From NCBI GenBank assembly GCA_036265815.1, contig DATAOI010000092.1:30913-94912 (forward strand): 64,000 nucleotides of DNA, written 5' to 3'. This stretch comes from Gemmatimonadales bacterium. GTDB taxonomy: Bacteria; Gemmatimonadota; Gemmatimonadetes; Gemmatimonadales; GWC2-71-9. Shown here piece by piece: positions 49,897-60,455 of this stretch. The position numbers and the translations under genes were made by a program. Under the pieces are notes generated by a model that ran no database searches, was not told the DNA's origin, and saw only the letters and a list, made by a program, of their open reading frames with translations. Numbering within the stretch: the stretch's first letter is position 1; each line of letters starts with the position of its first letter.

Positions 49897-51830
49897 GCGG
49901 GATCATGAGCGGCACCATCCGGATCACCTTGCCGGACGGCAGCCAGCGTGAGGTGCCGCCCGGCACCAGCGCCCGCCAGATCGCCGAGTCGATCGGGCCG
50001 GGATTGGCCCGTGCGGCGCTCGCGGCCCGGGTGAACGGCGCGGTCTGGGACCTCGATCGCCCGCTCGAGAGCGATGCCACCCTCGCCATCCTCACCGAGC
50101 GCGATCCGGAAGCGCTCGAGGTGCTGCGGCACTCTTCCGCCCACATCCTGGCCACCGCCGTGCGCGAGCTCTTTCCCGGCGCCGGCATCGGCTTCGGTCC
50201 GCCGATCGAGGACGGGTTCTACTACGACTTTCAGGTAGACCGTCCGTTCACGCCGGACGACCTCGAGCGGATCGAGGCCAAGATGGCCGAGGTGGCGCAG
50301 CGGGACTACCCGTTCGTGCGCGAGGTGGTGGACCGGGGGGAGGCCAACCGGCGTTTCAGCGACGATCCGCTCAAGCTGGAGCGGATCTCCGAGCTGGGCG
50401 ACAACGAGACGATCACGGTCTACACCGACGGCCCGTTCATCGATCTCTGTCGCGGACCGCACATCCCCCGGACCGGGCGGCTCAAGCACTTCAAGCTGCT
50501 CTCCGCCGCGGGCGCGTACTGGCGGGGTGACGAGCACCGGCAGATGCTGCAGCGGATCTACGGCACCGCCTGGTTCAAGAAGGACGAGCTCGACGCCTAC
50601 CTCCACCGGCTGGAAGAGGCGCGGAAGCGGGACCACCGCCGGGTCGGGCGCGAGCTCGATCTCTTCATGTTCCACCCGTCCGCCCCTGGAGCCACGTTTT
50701 GGACCGAACGTGGCACGACGCTGTACAACGTGCTGGTAGAGTTCGTGCGTGAGCGACAGGCCGGGGCGTTCCAGGAGATCAAGACGCCGTTGATGTACAA
50801 CAAGATGCTGTGGGAGACGTCGGGGCATTGGGGGAAGTACAGGGAGAACATGTTCCTGGTGCTGAATAAGGAAACGGGCGAGCACGACGCGTCGCTCAAG
50901 CCGATGAATTGCCCCTCGCACTATCTGCTGTACTCGGCCAAGAAGCACTCCTACCGCGAGCTGCCGCTCCGGTACGTCACCTTCGACGTCCTCCACCGGA
51001 ACGAGGTGACCGGGGCGCTCTCCGGACTCACCCGTGTGCGGCAGTTCGCGCAGGACGATTGCCACGTCTTCCTCACCGATGCCCAGATCGGGAACGAGGT
51101 GAAGTTCCTCATGGACTTCATCCTCGGCTACTACCGCACCTTCGGCTTGCAGGCCAGCCTCAAGTTCGCCACCCGACCGGATACCAGGATCGGCGGTGAC
51201 GAGCTCTGGGACCGGGCCGAAGGCGCGCTCAAGGGCGCGCTCGAGGCTACCGGTATGCCGTACGAGCTCAATGTGGGTGACGGGGCGTTCTACGGCCCCA
51301 AGATCGACTTCGACGTGACGGACTCGATCGGTCGGAGCTGGCAACTGGGCACGATTCAGCTCGACTACAACGCGCCCGAGCGATTCGACCTCACCTACGT
51401 GGGCGATGACAATACCGAGCACCGTCCGGTGGTGATCCACCGTGCCGTGAGCGGCTCCTTTGAGCGCTTCATCGCCATTCTCATCGAGCACTTCGCGGGC
51501 GCGTTCCCGGTCTGGCTCGCACCGGAGCAGGTGCGGGTCATCCCCATCTCCGACGCGCAGACGCCCGCGGCGCGCCAGGTGGCCGGCCGGCTGACGGCCG
51601 CGGGCATTCGAGTGCACGTCGACGACCGAAGCGAGACGCTCAACTACCGGATCCGCGAGGGCGAGGTCTGGAAGGTGCCCTACATGGCGGTCGTGGGTCA
51701 GCGGGAGGCGGAGAGCGATAGCCTTGCGCTCCGGGTTCGGGGGGCGGGGAAGAAGCAGGAAGTCATGACCACGGACGCCTTTCTCGCCCGGATCGTGGAC
51801 GAGGTGCGGACCCGGGCGCTGGTGCCGTAA
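49893..51830 (+). CDS. thrS: Threonyl-tRNA synthetase
   Basis: A 645-residue class II synthetase. N-terminal TGS domain (IRITLPDGSQREVPPG), editing domain with HxxxH (His80, His84 in HSSAHIL), catalytic core with MNCPSHY (zinc-binding Cys), RNEVTGALSGLTRVRQF and IGRSWQLGTIQLDYN, and anticodon domain to the end. An ATG four codons later (49905) is also possible. No T-box or leader hairpin was seen upstream, so regulation is not the Firmicutes type. Confidence 0.97.
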   Translation: MSGIMSGTIRITLPDGSQREVPPGTSARQIAESIGPGLARAALAARVNGAVWDLDRPLESDATLAILTERDPEALEVLRHSSAHILATAVRELFPGAGIGFGPPIEDGFYYDFQVDRPFTPDDLERIEAKMAEVAQRDYPFVREVVDRGEANRRFSDDPLKLERISELGDNETITVYTDGPFIDLCRGPHIPRTGRLKHFKLLSAAGAYWRGDEHRQMLQRIYGTAWFKKDELDAYLHRLEEARKRDHRRVGRELDLFMFHPSAPGATFWTERGTTLYNVLVEFVRERQAGAFQEIKTPLMYNKMLWETSGHWGKYRENMFLVLNKETGEHDASLKPMNCPSHYLLYSAKKHSYRELPLRYVTFDVLHRNEVTGALSGLTRVRQFAQDDCHVFLTDAQIGNEVKFLMDFILGYYRTFGLQASLKFATRPDTRIGGDELWDRAEGALKGALEATGMPYELNVGDGAFYGPKIDFDVTDSIGRSWQLGTIQLDYNAPERFDLTYVGDDNTEHRPVVIHRAVSGSFERFIAILIEHFAGAFPVWLAPEQVRVIPISDAQTPAARQVAGRLTAAGIRVHVDDRSETLNYRIREGEVWKVPYMAVVGQREAESDSLALRVRGAGKKQEVMTTDAFLARIVDEVRTRALVP

Positions 51831-51903
51831 GCGACGAGGGATGGAGCAACGCCCGTGGCCGGGGTTATCTTGCCGTCCGTGACCCCAACCGGAATGGTTC
51901 GCC

Positions 51904-53094
51904 GTGTCCGATAGCACTACCCCCGTCATCGTCTCCGCCGTCCGCACCCCGATCGGTCGGTATCTCGGCGGGCTCTCGTCGTTCACTGCCCCGCAGCTTG
52001 GCGCGCTGACCATCCGGGAGGCCGTGTCCCGCGCACGGGTGGACCCGGCAGCCGTCGAGGAAGTCATCATGGGCCAGGTGGTCCAGGGCGGCAGCGGCCA
52101 GGCACCGGCGCGGCAGGCGCTCATCCACTCCGGGCTGCCGGCCGCGATCCCCGCGCTCACCATCAATAAGGTCTGCGGCTCTGGCCTCAAGGCGGTGATG
52201 CTGGCCGCGCAGGCCATCAAGGCGGGCGATGCCGAATGCATCGTAGCCGGTGGGCAGGAATCCATGTCCAGCGCGCCCCACTACGTGTACGGCATGCGGA
52301 GCGGGATCAAGGCCGGCAACCAGACCATGGTCGATGGCATGATCCACGACGGCTTGTGGGATTCCTTCGGCTGCTGTCATATGGGTGAGTACGCCGAGTA
52401 TACGGCCGACAAGGCGGGCGTCACCCGGGAGGAGCAGGACCGATACTCCTACGACAGCCATCGGAAGGCCGTGGCCGCCATCGAGGCCGGAAAGTTCACC
52501 GCCGAGATCGTGGCCGTGACGGTGCCGGGAAAGGCCGGGCCGACCACGGTGGCGATCGACGAGGCGCCGCGGAAGGACACCACGCCCGAGACGCTCGCCA
52601 AGCTCAAGCCTGCATTCCGCAAGGATGGGGGCAGCGTGACGGCCGGCAACGCCCCGGGTCTCAATGATGGCGCCAGCGCGCTGGTGGTCACCTCGCTCGG
52701 GTTCGCGCGATCGAACGGCCTCACGCCGATGGCGCGAATCACCGGATATGCCACCGGTGGCGGCGAGCCGCGCGATCTCTTCTTCGCCCCGGTCATCGCG
52801 GTCCGCAACCTGATGAACAAGTCCGGCGCCCGGATCGGGGACTACGATCTGATCGAAGCCAACGAGGCATTCGCGGTCCAGGCCATCGCCGACGGCCGGG
52901 AGCTGGGCTGGGACTGGGACCGGGTCAACGTGCATGGGGGGGCGGTCGCGCTGGGGCATCCGATCGGCGCCAGCGGGGCTCGCGTGCTCACCACGCTGCT
53001 CCACGCCCTGCGCGACCGCGGGGGCCGCACCGGCCTCGCCACTCTCTGTCTCGGCGGCGGCAACGCCGTTGCCCTCAGCGTGGAGCTGATCTGA
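51904..53094 (+). CDS. Acetyl-CoA acetyltransferase (thiolase II)
   Basis: A 396-residue enzyme that condenses or cleaves acetoacetyl-CoA. Nucleophilic C91 is in [11 protein letters not shown], the catalytic His in [13 protein letters not shown], and the second Cys in [19 protein letters not shown] carries the conserved Asn-Glu. GTG start ([16 protein letters not shown]). Its stop overlaps the bioY ATG. With the 3-hydroxyacyl-CoA dehydrogenase downstream it suggests acetoacetyl/butyryl-CoA or branched-chain amino acid metabolism. Confidence 0.93.
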   Translation: MSDSTTPVIVSAVRTPIGRYLGGLSSFTAPQLGALTIREAVSRARVDPAAVEEVIMGQVVQGGSGQAPARQALIHSGLPAAIPALTINKVCGSGLKAVMLAAQAIKAGDAECIVAGGQESMSSAPHYVYGMRSGIKAGNQTMVDGMIHDGLWDSFGCCHMGEYAEYTADKAGVTREEQDRYSYDSHRKAVAAIEAGKFTAEIVAVTVPGKAGPTTVAIDEAPRKDTTPETLAKLKPAFRKDGGSVTAGNAPGLNDGASALVVTSLGFARSNGLTPMARITGYATGGGEPRDLFFAPVIAVRNLMNKSGARIGDYDLIEANEAFAVQAIADGRELGWDWDRVNVHGGAVALGHPIGASGARVLTTLLHALRDRGGRTGLATLCLGGGNAVALSVELI

Positions 53095-53669
53095 TGACTA
53101 TCGAATCGCGGCAGGTTCCCGTCACGGCTGAGCCCGCGCGGAGCGCGGTCCTCCGCCGGGCCGTCGCCATCGGACTCGGGGCGCTCTGCGTGGCGCTCGC
53201 GGCCCAGGTCTCCGTGCCTGTCCCGCTCAACCCGGTGCCGATGACCCTGCAGCCGCTCGCGGTGCTTGCGGTGGGCGGGCTGCTGGGCGCCTCCGGCGGC
53301 CTGGCGGCGTTGGTCACCTACCTGGCGCTCGGCATGGCGGGGCTCCCGGTCTTTGCCGGCGGCTCCGCGGGTGTCGTTCATTTGTTGGGACCGACCGGCG
53401 GATACCTGCTGGCGTTCCCGCTCGCTGCGGGCCTGGTCGGCGTGCTGGTGGGCCGGCGATTCGGTGTGTTGCGGGTGCTTGCCGCGTGCGCTCTCGGCAT
53501 GGTGGTCATTCACGTCGGTGGTGTCGCGCAGCTTGCGCTGCTCGGCGGCGATCCGGCCCTGGCGTTTCGCATCGGGTTCGTTCCCTTTTTGACTGGTGAC
53601 CTGCTCAAGGTCGGACTCGCGGCCGCGGTGATCCTCGGCGCAGGCCCCGCGGTGCGCGCGCGCCTTTGA
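53094..53669 (+). CDS. bioY: BioY-family biotin transporter S component
   Basis: A 191-residue protein with about six membrane spans. The family signature [19 protein letters not shown] is followed by [23 protein letters not shown]; the C-terminal span follows [13 protein letters not shown]. BioY binds biotin with high affinity and may work alone or with ECF transporter ATPases encoded elsewhere. TGATG coupling to the thiolase. Biotin is needed by carboxylases acting on the same acyl-CoAs, a plausible reason for grouping. Confidence 0.9.
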   Translation: MTIESRQVPVTAEPARSAVLRRAVAIGLGALCVALAAQVSVPVPLNPVPMTLQPLAVLAVGGLLGASGGLAALVTYLALGMAGLPVFAGGSAGVVHLLGPTGGYLLAFPLAAGLVGVLVGRRFGVLRVLAACALGMVVIHVGGVAQLALLGGDPALAFRIGFVPFLTGDLLKVGLAAAVILGAGPAVRARL

Positions 53670-54550
53670 CCATCGCGCCGACTCCCCGACGGCCACGACC
53701 TGTCCTCTGGGCCCTTCTCGGCGTCGTCGGTTTCTTCCTGCTCGGCTTTCTGTTGTTCCTGCTGGGCTTCCTGCCGTTCGCCGGCCGCCTGACCCACGGC
53801 ATCTCGCCCGAGGATCTGGCGCGGCATCCCTCGCCGACATTCGCGCTGGTGCAGGGCATCGGGCTGCTGGCCGCCTTCGGCGCGTCCACCTGGGTGGTGG
53901 GCTCCAAGGCGTTCCATCTAAGCCTGCGCGATCTCCGCTGGCGCTCCCGTCTGGGCTGGCTGGCCGGAATCGGCGCGGGTCTGGTGCTGGGCATCCTTCC
54001 CGCCGCGGCGGCAATGACCCTGGGGGTGTTCACCGGTGGCGCGTCCTGGGTGCGGGATTCCGGCTCCCTGGTGGACTACGCCGGAAGCGTGAGCAGGACG
54101 CTGCTCCTGCTGGCTCCGGCGGCGCTCAGTGAGGAGCTCATGTTTCGTGGACTGCCCCTGGTCCTGGTCGCCCGCGCCTTCGGGCGGCCGGCTGCCATCG
54201 TGGTGCTCTCGCTGCTCTTCGCGCTCGCCCATGTGGACAATCCCGACGTCTCGGTGCGGGCACTGGGCAACATCGCGCTGGCGGGGATCCTGCTGTCGCT
54301 GGCGTTCTATTCGCCGGGCGGCATGTGGACGGCGTTCGGCGCGCACCTGGGCTGGAACGGCACGCTGGCGGCGCTGGGCGCCCCGGTGAGCGGGCTGCCG
54401 TTCCAGATCCCGCTGGTCGACTACACCATGGGCGGACCGTCGTGGCTCACCGGCGGGAGCTTCGGCCCGGAGGGCGGGCTCCTCAGCACGGTAGCCATCA
54501 CCGCCACCATCGTGCTGGCCGCGCAGTGGATCCGAAAGGACCCGACATGA
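53666..54550 (+). CDS. CPBP-family intramembrane protease (Abi-like)
   Basis: A 294-residue protein with about eight membrane spans. The catalytic motif EELMFRG (a variant of EExxxR) is followed by FALAHVD and GAHLGWN, giving the Glu/Glu and His residues of the family. TTG start overlapping the bioY stop (TTGA), with no better ATG. CPBP proteases process prenylated or bacteriocin-related substrates; the target here is unknown. Its stop overlaps the next ATG. Confidence 0.85.
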   Translation: MTIAPTPRRPRPVLWALLGVVGFFLLGFLLFLLGFLPFAGRLTHGISPEDLARHPSPTFALVQGIGLLAAFGASTWVVGSKAFHLSLRDLRWRSRLGWLAGIGAGLVLGILPAAAAMTLGVFTGGASWVRDSGSLVDYAGSVSRTLLLLAPAALSEELMFRGLPLVLVARAFGRPAAIVVLSLLFALAHVDNPDVSVRALGNIALAGILLSLAFYSPGGMWTAFGAHLGWNGTLAALGAPVSGLPFQIPLVDYTMGGPSWLTGGSFGPEGGLLSTVAITATIVLAAQWIRKDPT

Positions 54551-55398
54551 GCAGCGCCGCCGTCGTTGGAGCGGGCACCATGGGGAACGGCATCGCCCAC
54601 GTGCTGGCGCAGCACGGATGGAGCGTCGCCCTGATCGACACGGTTCCCGACGCGCTCGAGCGGGCCACGGCGACCATCCGGGGGAATCTCGACCGCCAGG
54701 TGAAGAAGGGCACCATCGCGGCTGACGCGCCGGGCCAGATCCTGGAGCGGATCAGGACCGGCACCTCGCTGGACGAGGCGGCGGACGCCACGCTGGTGAT
54801 CGAGGCCGCCAGCGAGAATCCCGCCGTCAAGTTCGAGCTGTTCGAGCGGCTCGACCGGATCTGCGCGCCGGAGGCGATCCTGGCCACCAATACCAGCTCC
54901 ATTTCGGTGACCGAGATCGGGGCGCACACCGCCCGGGCGGGGCAGGTGATCGGCATGCACTTCATGAATCCGGTGCCGGTCATGCAGCTGGTCGAGGTCA
55001 TCCGAGGCCACGCCACCACCGACCAGACCGCCCGGACCGTGATGGCCACCGCGGCCGCGCTGGGGAAGACCCCCGTCGAGGTGAACGACTACCCCGGGTT
55101 CGTCTCCAACCGGGTGCTGCTGCCGATGATCAACGAGGCGATCTTCTGCGTGATGGAAGGCGTGGCCGAGCCGGAGGCGATCGATACCGTCATGAAGCTC
55201 GGCATGGCGCATCCCATGGGGCCGCTGGCGCTGGCGGACTTCATCGGGCTGGACGTGTGCCTCGCCATCCTGGAGGTGCTGCACCGCGGGCTGGGCGACG
55301 ACAAGTACCGCGCCTGCCCGCTCCTCCGCAAGATGGTGGCGGCGGGCTATCTCGGCCGAAAGAGCGGGCGCGGCTTCTACTCCTATCCCAAGAGCTGA
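54547..55398 (+). CDS. 3-hydroxyacyl-CoA (3-hydroxybutyryl-CoA) dehydrogenase
   Basis: A 283-residue NAD(P)-dependent enzyme. Rossmann loop [12 protein letters not shown], then [12 protein letters not shown], catalytic His in [15 protein letters not shown], and [20 protein letters not shown], followed by the C-terminal helical domain with [12 protein letters not shown]. Full length for the short HBD type. It links the thiolase product to 3-hydroxybutyryl-CoA. ATG overlaps the CPBP stop, and its own stop overlaps the next ATG (TGATG). Confidence 0.94.
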   Translation: MSSAAVVGAGTMGNGIAHVLAQHGWSVALIDTVPDALERATATIRGNLDRQVKKGTIAADAPGQILERIRTGTSLDEAADATLVIEAASENPAVKFELFERLDRICAPEAILATNTSSISVTEIGAHTARAGQVIGMHFMNPVPVMQLVEVIRGHATTDQTARTVMATAAALGKTPVEVNDYPGFVSNRVLLPMINEAIFCVMEGVAEPEAIDTVMKLGMAHPMGPLALADFIGLDVCLAILEVLHRGLGDDKYRACPLLRKMVAAGYLGRKSGRGFYSYPKS

Positions 55399-56465
55399 TG
55401 GACCTCCTCGAGCAGATGTGCGCCCTCGGGCACGAGCAGGTGCTCTTCTCGCACGATCCCTCCTGCGGCTACCTGGGTATCATCGCCATCCACGACACCA
55501 CGCTGGGCCCGGCCCTCGGCGGCACCCGCTTCTGGCAGTACGGCTCGACCGACGAGGCCATCACCGACGCGCTGCGCCTGGCGCGGGGCATGACCTACAA
55601 GGCGGCTGTCGCCGGCATCAATCTGGGCGGCGGCAAGTCGGTCATCCTGGGCGACAACCGCCGCACCGATCGCGAGGCGCTCTTCCGCGCCCACGGCCGG
55701 TTCGTCGAGACGCTGGGCGGCCGCTACATCACGGCCGAGGACATCGGCACCAGCCCGGCCGACATGGAGTACATCAAGCTGGAGACCGATCACGTGGCCG
55801 GACTCCTGGGGCTTTCGGGCGATCCGTCGCCGGTCACGGCCTATGGGGTCTACGTCGGAATGAAGGCGGCCGCCAAGGTGCGATGGGGGAGCGACCGTCT
55901 CGCCGGGAAGACCGTGGCGGTGCAGGGCTGCGGCCACGTCGCCACCCACCTCTGCCGCCATCTCCACGCGGAAGGCGTGTCCCTGGTGGTGACCGACATC
56001 GATCCCGCCAGGGTCCAGCGGGTGGTGCAGGAGACCGGCGCGCGCGCCGTCGCGCCAGACTCGATCTACGATCAGGCGGCCGACATCTATGCCCCATGTG
56101 CTCTCGGCGCCACGGTGAACGACGCGACCCTGCCCAGGCTCCGGGTGGAGATCGTCGCCGGCGGGGCCAACAACCAGCTGGCCGAAGACCGCCATGGCGA
56201 CCTGCTGGAGCAGCGGAACATTCTCTACGCGCCCGACTACGTGATCAACGGCGGCGGGGTCATCAACGTCTACGGCGAGATCCACCGCTGGCCGGCGGAG
56301 CGCTCGCAGAAGAAGGCCGGCGAGATTTACGACGCGCTGCTCCGGATCTTCGCCATCGCCCGGGAGGAGGGGATTCCCAGCTATCGGGCCGCCGACCGGC
56401 TGGCGGAGCAGCGGATCGCGGCGGTCGCCGGCCTGGACCGGATGTGGATGGGCGGGCGGCAATAG
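55398..56465 (+). CDS. Leucine/phenylalanine/valine dehydrogenase family protein
   Basis: A 355-residue Glu/Leu/Phe/Val dehydrogenase. The N-terminal substrate domain contains the catalytic Lys in [30 protein letters not shown] and ETDHVAGL follow. The NAD-binding domain has [13 protein letters not shown]. The late [13 protein letters not shown] and [13 protein letters not shown] are characteristic of leucine dehydrogenases. It deaminates branched-chain amino acids and fits with the acyl-CoA genes before it. No SD was used because of TGATG coupling. Confidence 0.9.
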   Translation: MDLLEQMCALGHEQVLFSHDPSCGYLGIIAIHDTTLGPALGGTRFWQYGSTDEAITDALRLARGMTYKAAVAGINLGGGKSVILGDNRRTDREALFRAHGRFVETLGGRYITAEDIGTSPADMEYIKLETDHVAGLLGLSGDPSPVTAYGVYVGMKAAAKVRWGSDRLAGKTVAVQGCGHVATHLCRHLHAEGVSLVVTDIDPARVQRVVQETGARAVAPDSIYDQAADIYAPCALGATVNDATLPRLRVEIVAGGANNQLAEDRHGDLLEQRNILYAPDYVINGGGVINVYGEIHRWPAERSQKKAGEIYDALLRIFAIAREEGIPSYRAADRLAEQRIAAVAGLDRMWMGGRQ

Positions 56466-56509
56466 CACCACGCACGCGCGGGCCTCTCTCCCTGGCGCCT
56501 GATTTCTTG

Positions 56510-56515
56510 TACATT
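56510..56515 (+). promoter_or_regulatory. Candidate -10 box for rpiB
   Basis: TACATT in an AT-rich island (TTTCTTGTACATTAG), 8 bases before ATG 56524 and 2 before ATG 56518. The first ATG would lie upstream of the expected transcription start, so the second is the better leaderless start. Confidence 0.45.
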
Positions 56516-56523
56516 AGATGCAA

Positions 56524-56970
56524 ATGCCCGAAGTGATTCCCATCGGATCGGACCACGCCGGCTTCCCTCTGAAGCAGCGTCTGGTCGCGGAGCTTCGGGC
56601 GCTCGGCTACGAGCCGCTCGATCTCGGGACCGATAGCGCCGAATCGGTCGACTACCCGGACTTCGCGCACGAGGTGGCGGCGCGGGTGGAGCACCAGGAG
56701 GCACGTCGCGGGGTGCTCCTCTGCGGAACCGGACTGGGCATGTCCTACGCGGCCAACCGGCACAGCGGCGTCCGGGCGGCGGTGGCATGGTCCCTCGACG
56801 TGGCCCGTCTGGCGCGCCAGCACAACGACGCCAACGTGCTGATCCTTCCCGCCCGCTACGTGAGCGAGCCGGAGGGAGTTGCGATCCTCAGAACCTGGCT
56901 GGACACCGACTTCGAAGGCGGACGCCACGGGCGGCGGGTGGCCAAAATCGATCAGGAGCATCTCGGATGA
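56524..56970 (+). CDS. rpiB: Ribose 5-phosphate isomerase B (RpiB/LacAB family)
   Basis: A 148-residue enzyme interconverting ribose-5-P and ribulose-5-[42 protein letters not shown] with the catalytic Cys region and [14 protein letters not shown] are all in place. Length is right. ATG 56518 is a possible start two codons earlier. Its stop overlaps glyA (ATGA). Confidence 0.92.
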   Translation: MPEVIPIGSDHAGFPLKQRLVAELRALGYEPLDLGTDSAESVDYPDFAHEVAARVEHQEARRGVLLCGTGLGMSYAANRHSGVRAAVAWSLDVARLARQHNDANVLILPARYVSEPEGVAILRTWLDTDFEGGRHGRRVAKIDQEHLG

Positions 56971-58250
56971 GCCTCGACCACAACGCATCGCTTCGCCAGG
57001 CCGATCCCACGGTGGCGCGGCTCATCGATCGGGAGCTACGCCGGCAGCAGAACGGGCTCGAGCTCATCGCCAGCGAGAACTTCGCCAGCCGCGCGGTCAT
57101 CGACGCCATGGGCACGCCGCTCACCAACAAGTACGCCGAGGGGTATCCGGGCCGCCGGTACTATGGCGGGTGCGAGGTGGTGGACGAAGTGGAGCAGCTC
57201 GCCCTCGACCGGCTCAAGCAGCTGTTCGGCTCGGAGCACGCCAACGTCCAGCCCCATTCCGGCGCGCAGGCCAATTTCGCGGCCTTCATGGCGCTCATCC
57301 AGCCGGGCGAGACCCTCATGGGGATGTCGCTGCCTCACGGTGGCCATCTCTCGCACGGCGCGCCGGTCAACCACACCGGCCAGGTCTGGCGCGCGGTGCA
57401 CTACGGGGTGAACCCCGCCAGCGGCCGGATCGATCCGGACGCGGTCCGCAGTCTCGCGCTCCGGGAGCAGCCCAGGCTCATCATCGCGGGCGGCAGCGCA
57501 TACGCCCGGATCATCGACTTCGCCGCGTTCCGTTCCATCGCCGACGAGATCGGCGCGTTCTTCGTGGTGGACATGGCGCACTTCGCGGGACTGGTGGCCG
57601 GCGGTGTCTATCCCTCGCCGGTGCCTCACGCCCATGTGGTCACCAGCACCACCCACAAGACCCTGCGCGGCCCCCGCGCCGGTCTCATCCTCTGTCGCGC
57701 GGAGCACGCCAAGGCCATCGACAAATCGGTCTTCCCCGGCCACCAGGGCGGCCCGCTGCAGCACGTCATCGCCGCCAAGGCGGTGGCCTTCGGCGAGGCG
57801 CTCACGCCCGACTTCAAGGTCTACGCGCGCCGGGTGGTGGAGAACGCCCAGACTCTGGCGCAGTCCTTGGTGGATCGGGGGTATGCCATCGTCTCCGGCG
57901 GCACCGATACCCATCTCATGCTGGTGGACCTCCGTCCCAAAGGACTCACCGGCAAGGTCGCGGAGAAGACGCTGGGCGAGGCCGGCATCACGGTCAACAA
58001 GAATACGGTGCCCGACGACCCGCAGTCGCCTTTCGTCACCAGCGGCATCCGCCTCGGCACGCCTGCGTTGACCACCCGCGGCATGGGACCGGCCGAGATG
58101 GTCCGGGTGGCCGAGCTGATCGATCGCGCGCTGGAGCGTCCCGACGAGGCCACGCTCGCCCGCGTCCGGGGCGAAGTGGAGGAGCTGACCTCCGCCTTTC
58201 CGCTGTACCAGCCGGCGAAATCCGCCGGCCGGGTGCGGCGCACTGCCTGA
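56967..58250 (+). CDS. glyA: Serine hydroxymethyltransferase
   Basis: A 427-residue PLP enzyme making glycine and methylene-THF from serine. [54 protein letters not shown], and the PLP Lys in [13 protein letters not shown] are present; [17 protein letters not shown] is near the C-terminus. One-carbon units made here feed purN and purH. The ATG overlaps the rpiB stop; the pairing of rpiB and glyA is common in bacteria. Confidence 0.96.
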   Translation: MSLDHNASLRQADPTVARLIDRELRRQQNGLELIASENFASRAVIDAMGTPLTNKYAEGYPGRRYYGGCEVVDEVEQLALDRLKQLFGSEHANVQPHSGAQANFAAFMALIQPGETLMGMSLPHGGHLSHGAPVNHTGQVWRAVHYGVNPASGRIDPDAVRSLALREQPRLIIAGGSAYARIIDFAAFRSIADEIGAFFVVDMAHFAGLVAGGVYPSPVPHAHVVTSTTHKTLRGPRAGLILCRAEHAKAIDKSVFPGHQGGPLQHVIAAKAVAFGEALTPDFKVYARRVVENAQTLAQSLVDRGYAIVSGGTDTHLMLVDLRPKGLTGKVAEKTLGEAGITVNKNTVPDDPQSPFVTSGIRLGTPALTTRGMGPAEMVRVAELIDRALERPDEATLARVRGEVEELTSAFPLYQPAKSAGRVRRTA

Positions 58251-58274
58251 GCGGCGGAGAAACCAGGAATTCCC

Positions 58275-58661
58275 GTGAACGAACTGCAGTTCGCCGATGA
58301 TGTGCTCGCGCGGATCCGCGCGCGGGGCGGCCAGTACCACGAGCGCGCCTATCTGTTCGTGCTGGCCACCATCGAATATCTCCAGTCGCGCCTGGAGGCC
58401 CGGCGTCACGTGAGCGGGGCCGAGCTGGCCTGGGCCTGCCGGGACTTCGGCCGCGCGCAGTTCGGGCTGCTCGCGCCTCACGTGCTGGCCCATTGGGGGA
58501 TCACCCGGACGGAAGACTTCGGCCGGATCGTCTTCACCCTGGTGGAGGTCAGCCTGCTGGTCACCCAGCCGGGCGACCAGGAAGAGGATTTCGAGCGAGT
58601 CTACGAGTTCGCGGATGCGTTCGGCGACGTCTACGAGTGGTCGGGCCTCCGCGGCGCCTGA
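58275..58661 (+). CDS. Minf_1886-like conserved protein
   Basis: A 128-residue protein. It matches a conserved uncharacterised family found in Verrucomicrobia and Planctomycetes, as I recall: RGGQYHERAYLFVLATIEY, RRHVSGAELAWACRDF, FGLLAPHVLAHWGI, DFGRIVFTLVEVSLL. GTG start with AGGA 6 bases before. It has no signal peptide or cysteines of interest. It lies between glyA and a zinc-ribbon gene. Function unknown. Confidence 0.75.
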   Translation: MNELQFADDVLARIRARGGQYHERAYLFVLATIEYLQSRLEARRHVSGAELAWACRDFGRAQFGLLAPHVLAHWGITRTEDFGRIVFTLVEVSLLVTQPGDQEEDFERVYEFADAFGDVYEWSGLRGA

Positions 58662-58688
58662 CGGCCGGGCTCGATAATCGGAGGGAGC

Positions 58689-58883
58689 ATGGAGAAGATC
58701 GAGTGGCCGGCGTGCCAGAAGTGCTCTCAGGGAACGTTGATTCCACTCTCCGACTACGGACGTGAAGGCGCGCCCATCACCTACAAGGCGTGGGTCTGCA
58801 CCAATCCCGATTGCGGCTTCAATCTTCGGATTGACAACGGAGAGATCTCCTTCGGCCGAACCATCGGACAGAGCTATAAATAG
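58689..58883 (+). CDS. 64-residue zinc-ribbon protein
   Basis: Starts MEKIEWPACQKCSQG; the second knuckle is CTNPDCGFNLRI, so CxxC and CxxxxC can bind one zinc. The rest is polar with FGRTIGQSYK at the end. GGAGGG lies a few bases before the ATG. Zinc ribbons of this size usually contact nucleic acid or protein partners; the role is unknown. Confidence 0.75.
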   Translation: MEKIEWPACQKCSQGTLIPLSDYGREGAPITYKAWVCTNPDCGFNLRIDNGEISFGRTIGQSYK

Positions 58884-58901
58884 GCGGTTCGCCACGCCGC
58901 C

Positions 58902-60455
58902 ATGCCACCCCTTCCGGTTGTTTCCCCCGAACAATCCGCCACCTGGGACCAGCAGGCCGTCGCGGCTGGCATCGACCTCGCCACCCTGATGGAGAGCGCC
59001 GGGCGCGCTGTCGCGGCGGTGCTGGCCGAGCGCTATGCCCATCGGCTGCGTGACGGCGTGCTGGTGGCCGCCGGCCCGGGCAACAACGGGGGCGATGGCT
59101 GGGTTGTAGCCCGGGCACTGCATCGCCTGGACGTCCCGGTCTGGGTCGCGCCCGCCGCTGCCGCGGGCTCGCCGCTCTGCCAGAAGATGTCGGCGCTCGC
59201 CAGAGCCGAAGGCGTGCGCGAGGTGGCTCCCGACGGTCCCTGGCCGGGCATCGGGCTCGGCGTGGACGCACTGCTGGGCACCGGTGCCTCCGGGGCGCCG
59301 CGTCCCGCGGTCGCGGGGCTGCTCGACCGGCTGCTCGATCTGGAGGTCCCGCTGGTGGCCGTCGACGGTCCCACCGGGGTCGATCTCCTCTCGGGAAACG
59401 TGCACGGCGCCACCCGCGCGGATTTGACCATCACCTTCGGTGGACTCCGCCGCGGACATCTGCTCGCCCGCGACGAGGTCGGCGCGCTGGTGGTGGTCGA
59501 CATCGGCCACCCGCCCGCCGATCCCACCTGGCCCACGCTGGTCAGCGATCTCCAGGCGGCCGAGTGGATGCGGCACCTGCGGGCCCGGGATCACAAAGGC
59601 GACCGCGGGCGCGTGGTCGTGGTGGGCGGCGACGCCGGCATGACGGGCGCCTTGCGCATGGCCGGACGCTCGGCCTTCGGCGCGGGCGCCGGGCTGGTGC
59701 ACGCGGTCGCGCCACCGGAAACGGTGGCGGCCCTGGTGCAGGCGGAGCCTGATCTGCAGACCTTCGCCCACCGATTCGACCAGGAGCCTTCCGCGGCACT
59801 GCTCGATCTCGTCGCCCGCGCCGACGCCGTCGTCATCGGTCCCGGACTCGGCCGCGAGCCCGGCCGTCGCGAGCTGGTGAGCGCGCTCGGCCGGGCGGCA
59901 CGCGCCCTGGTGCTGGACGCGGATGCGCTGGTGGCCTTTCACGACGCGCCCGGCGCGCTGCGCGAGCTGGCCCAGGAACGACCGCTCGTGCTCACGCCGC
60001 ATCCCGGGGAATTCCGCACATTGTTTCCCGCGCTGGCGCCGGTACGGGAGTTGGATCCCTGGGCGGCGGCGGCGGCGGCCGCGACAGAATCGGGGGCCAC
60101 GCTCCTCCTGAAGGGCGTCCCCACCGTTGTGGCGGGCGCGGGGCGGCCGACGTTCACGGTGGCGGCGGGAAATCCGGGCCTCGCCACCGGCGGCAGTGGT
60201 GATGTGCTGAGCGGGCTGGTCGGTACCGCGCTGGCCCACGGACTCGCCGCCGACATCGCGGCGGCCTTCGGAGCCCAGGCGCTCGGCCGAGCGGCGGATC
60301 TCGCCGCCCGCCGCGTCTCGGCTCGATCGCTTCGGCCGATGGACGTGGTGGCCGCGCTGCCGGACCTCTGGCGCGAATGGGAAGTGCTTCGGCTCGCTCC
60401 GCCGGCCACGCGGCCGCCGGTGATGATGGAGTTGGGAAGGCCGCAGACGGTATAG
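58902..60455 (+). CDS. nnr: Bifunctional NAD(P)HX epimerase / ADP-dependent dehydratase
   Basis: A 517-residue repair enzyme for hydrated NADH/NADPH. The N-terminal epimerase (about 1-215) has LMESAGRAVAAVL, VAAGPGNNGGDGWVVAR and AVDGPTGVDLLSG. The C-terminal kinase-fold dehydratase (about 225-505) has GRVVVVGGDAGMTGA, VIGPGLGRE, VLDADAL, LTPHPGEF, and TGGSGDVLSGLVG with the catalytic Asp. Both halves look complete. Decamer element B starts directly after its stop codon. Confidence 0.95.
   Translation: MPPLPVVSPEQSATWDQQAVAAGIDLATLMESAGRAVAAVLAERYAHRLRDGVLVAAGPGNNGGDGWVVARALHRLDVPVWVAPAAAAGSPLCQKMSALARAEGVREVAPDGPWPGIGLGVDALLGTGASGAPRPAVAGLLDRLLDLEVPLVAVDGPTGVDLLSGNVHGATRADLTITFGGLRRGHLLARDEVGALVVVDIGHPPADPTWPTLVSDLQAAEWMRHLRARDHKGDRGRVVVVGGDAGMTGALRMAGRSAFGAGAGLVHAVAPPETVAALVQAEPDLQTFAHRFDQEPSAALLDLVARADAVVIGPGLGREPGRRELVSALGRAARALVLDADALVAFHDAPGALRELAQERPLVLTPHPGEFRTLFPALAPVRELDPWAAAAAAATESGATLLLKGVPTVVAGAGRPTFTVAAGNPGLATGGSGDVLSGLVGTALAHGLAADIAAAFGAQALGRAADLAARRVSARSLRPMDVVAALPDLWREWEVLRLAPPATRPPVMMELGRPQTV

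Noticed and set aside
49689..52265. An 858-codon minus-strand frame opposite thrS and thiolase
   Set aside because: The same antisense GC-rich artefact; thrS and the thiolase have complete motifs.
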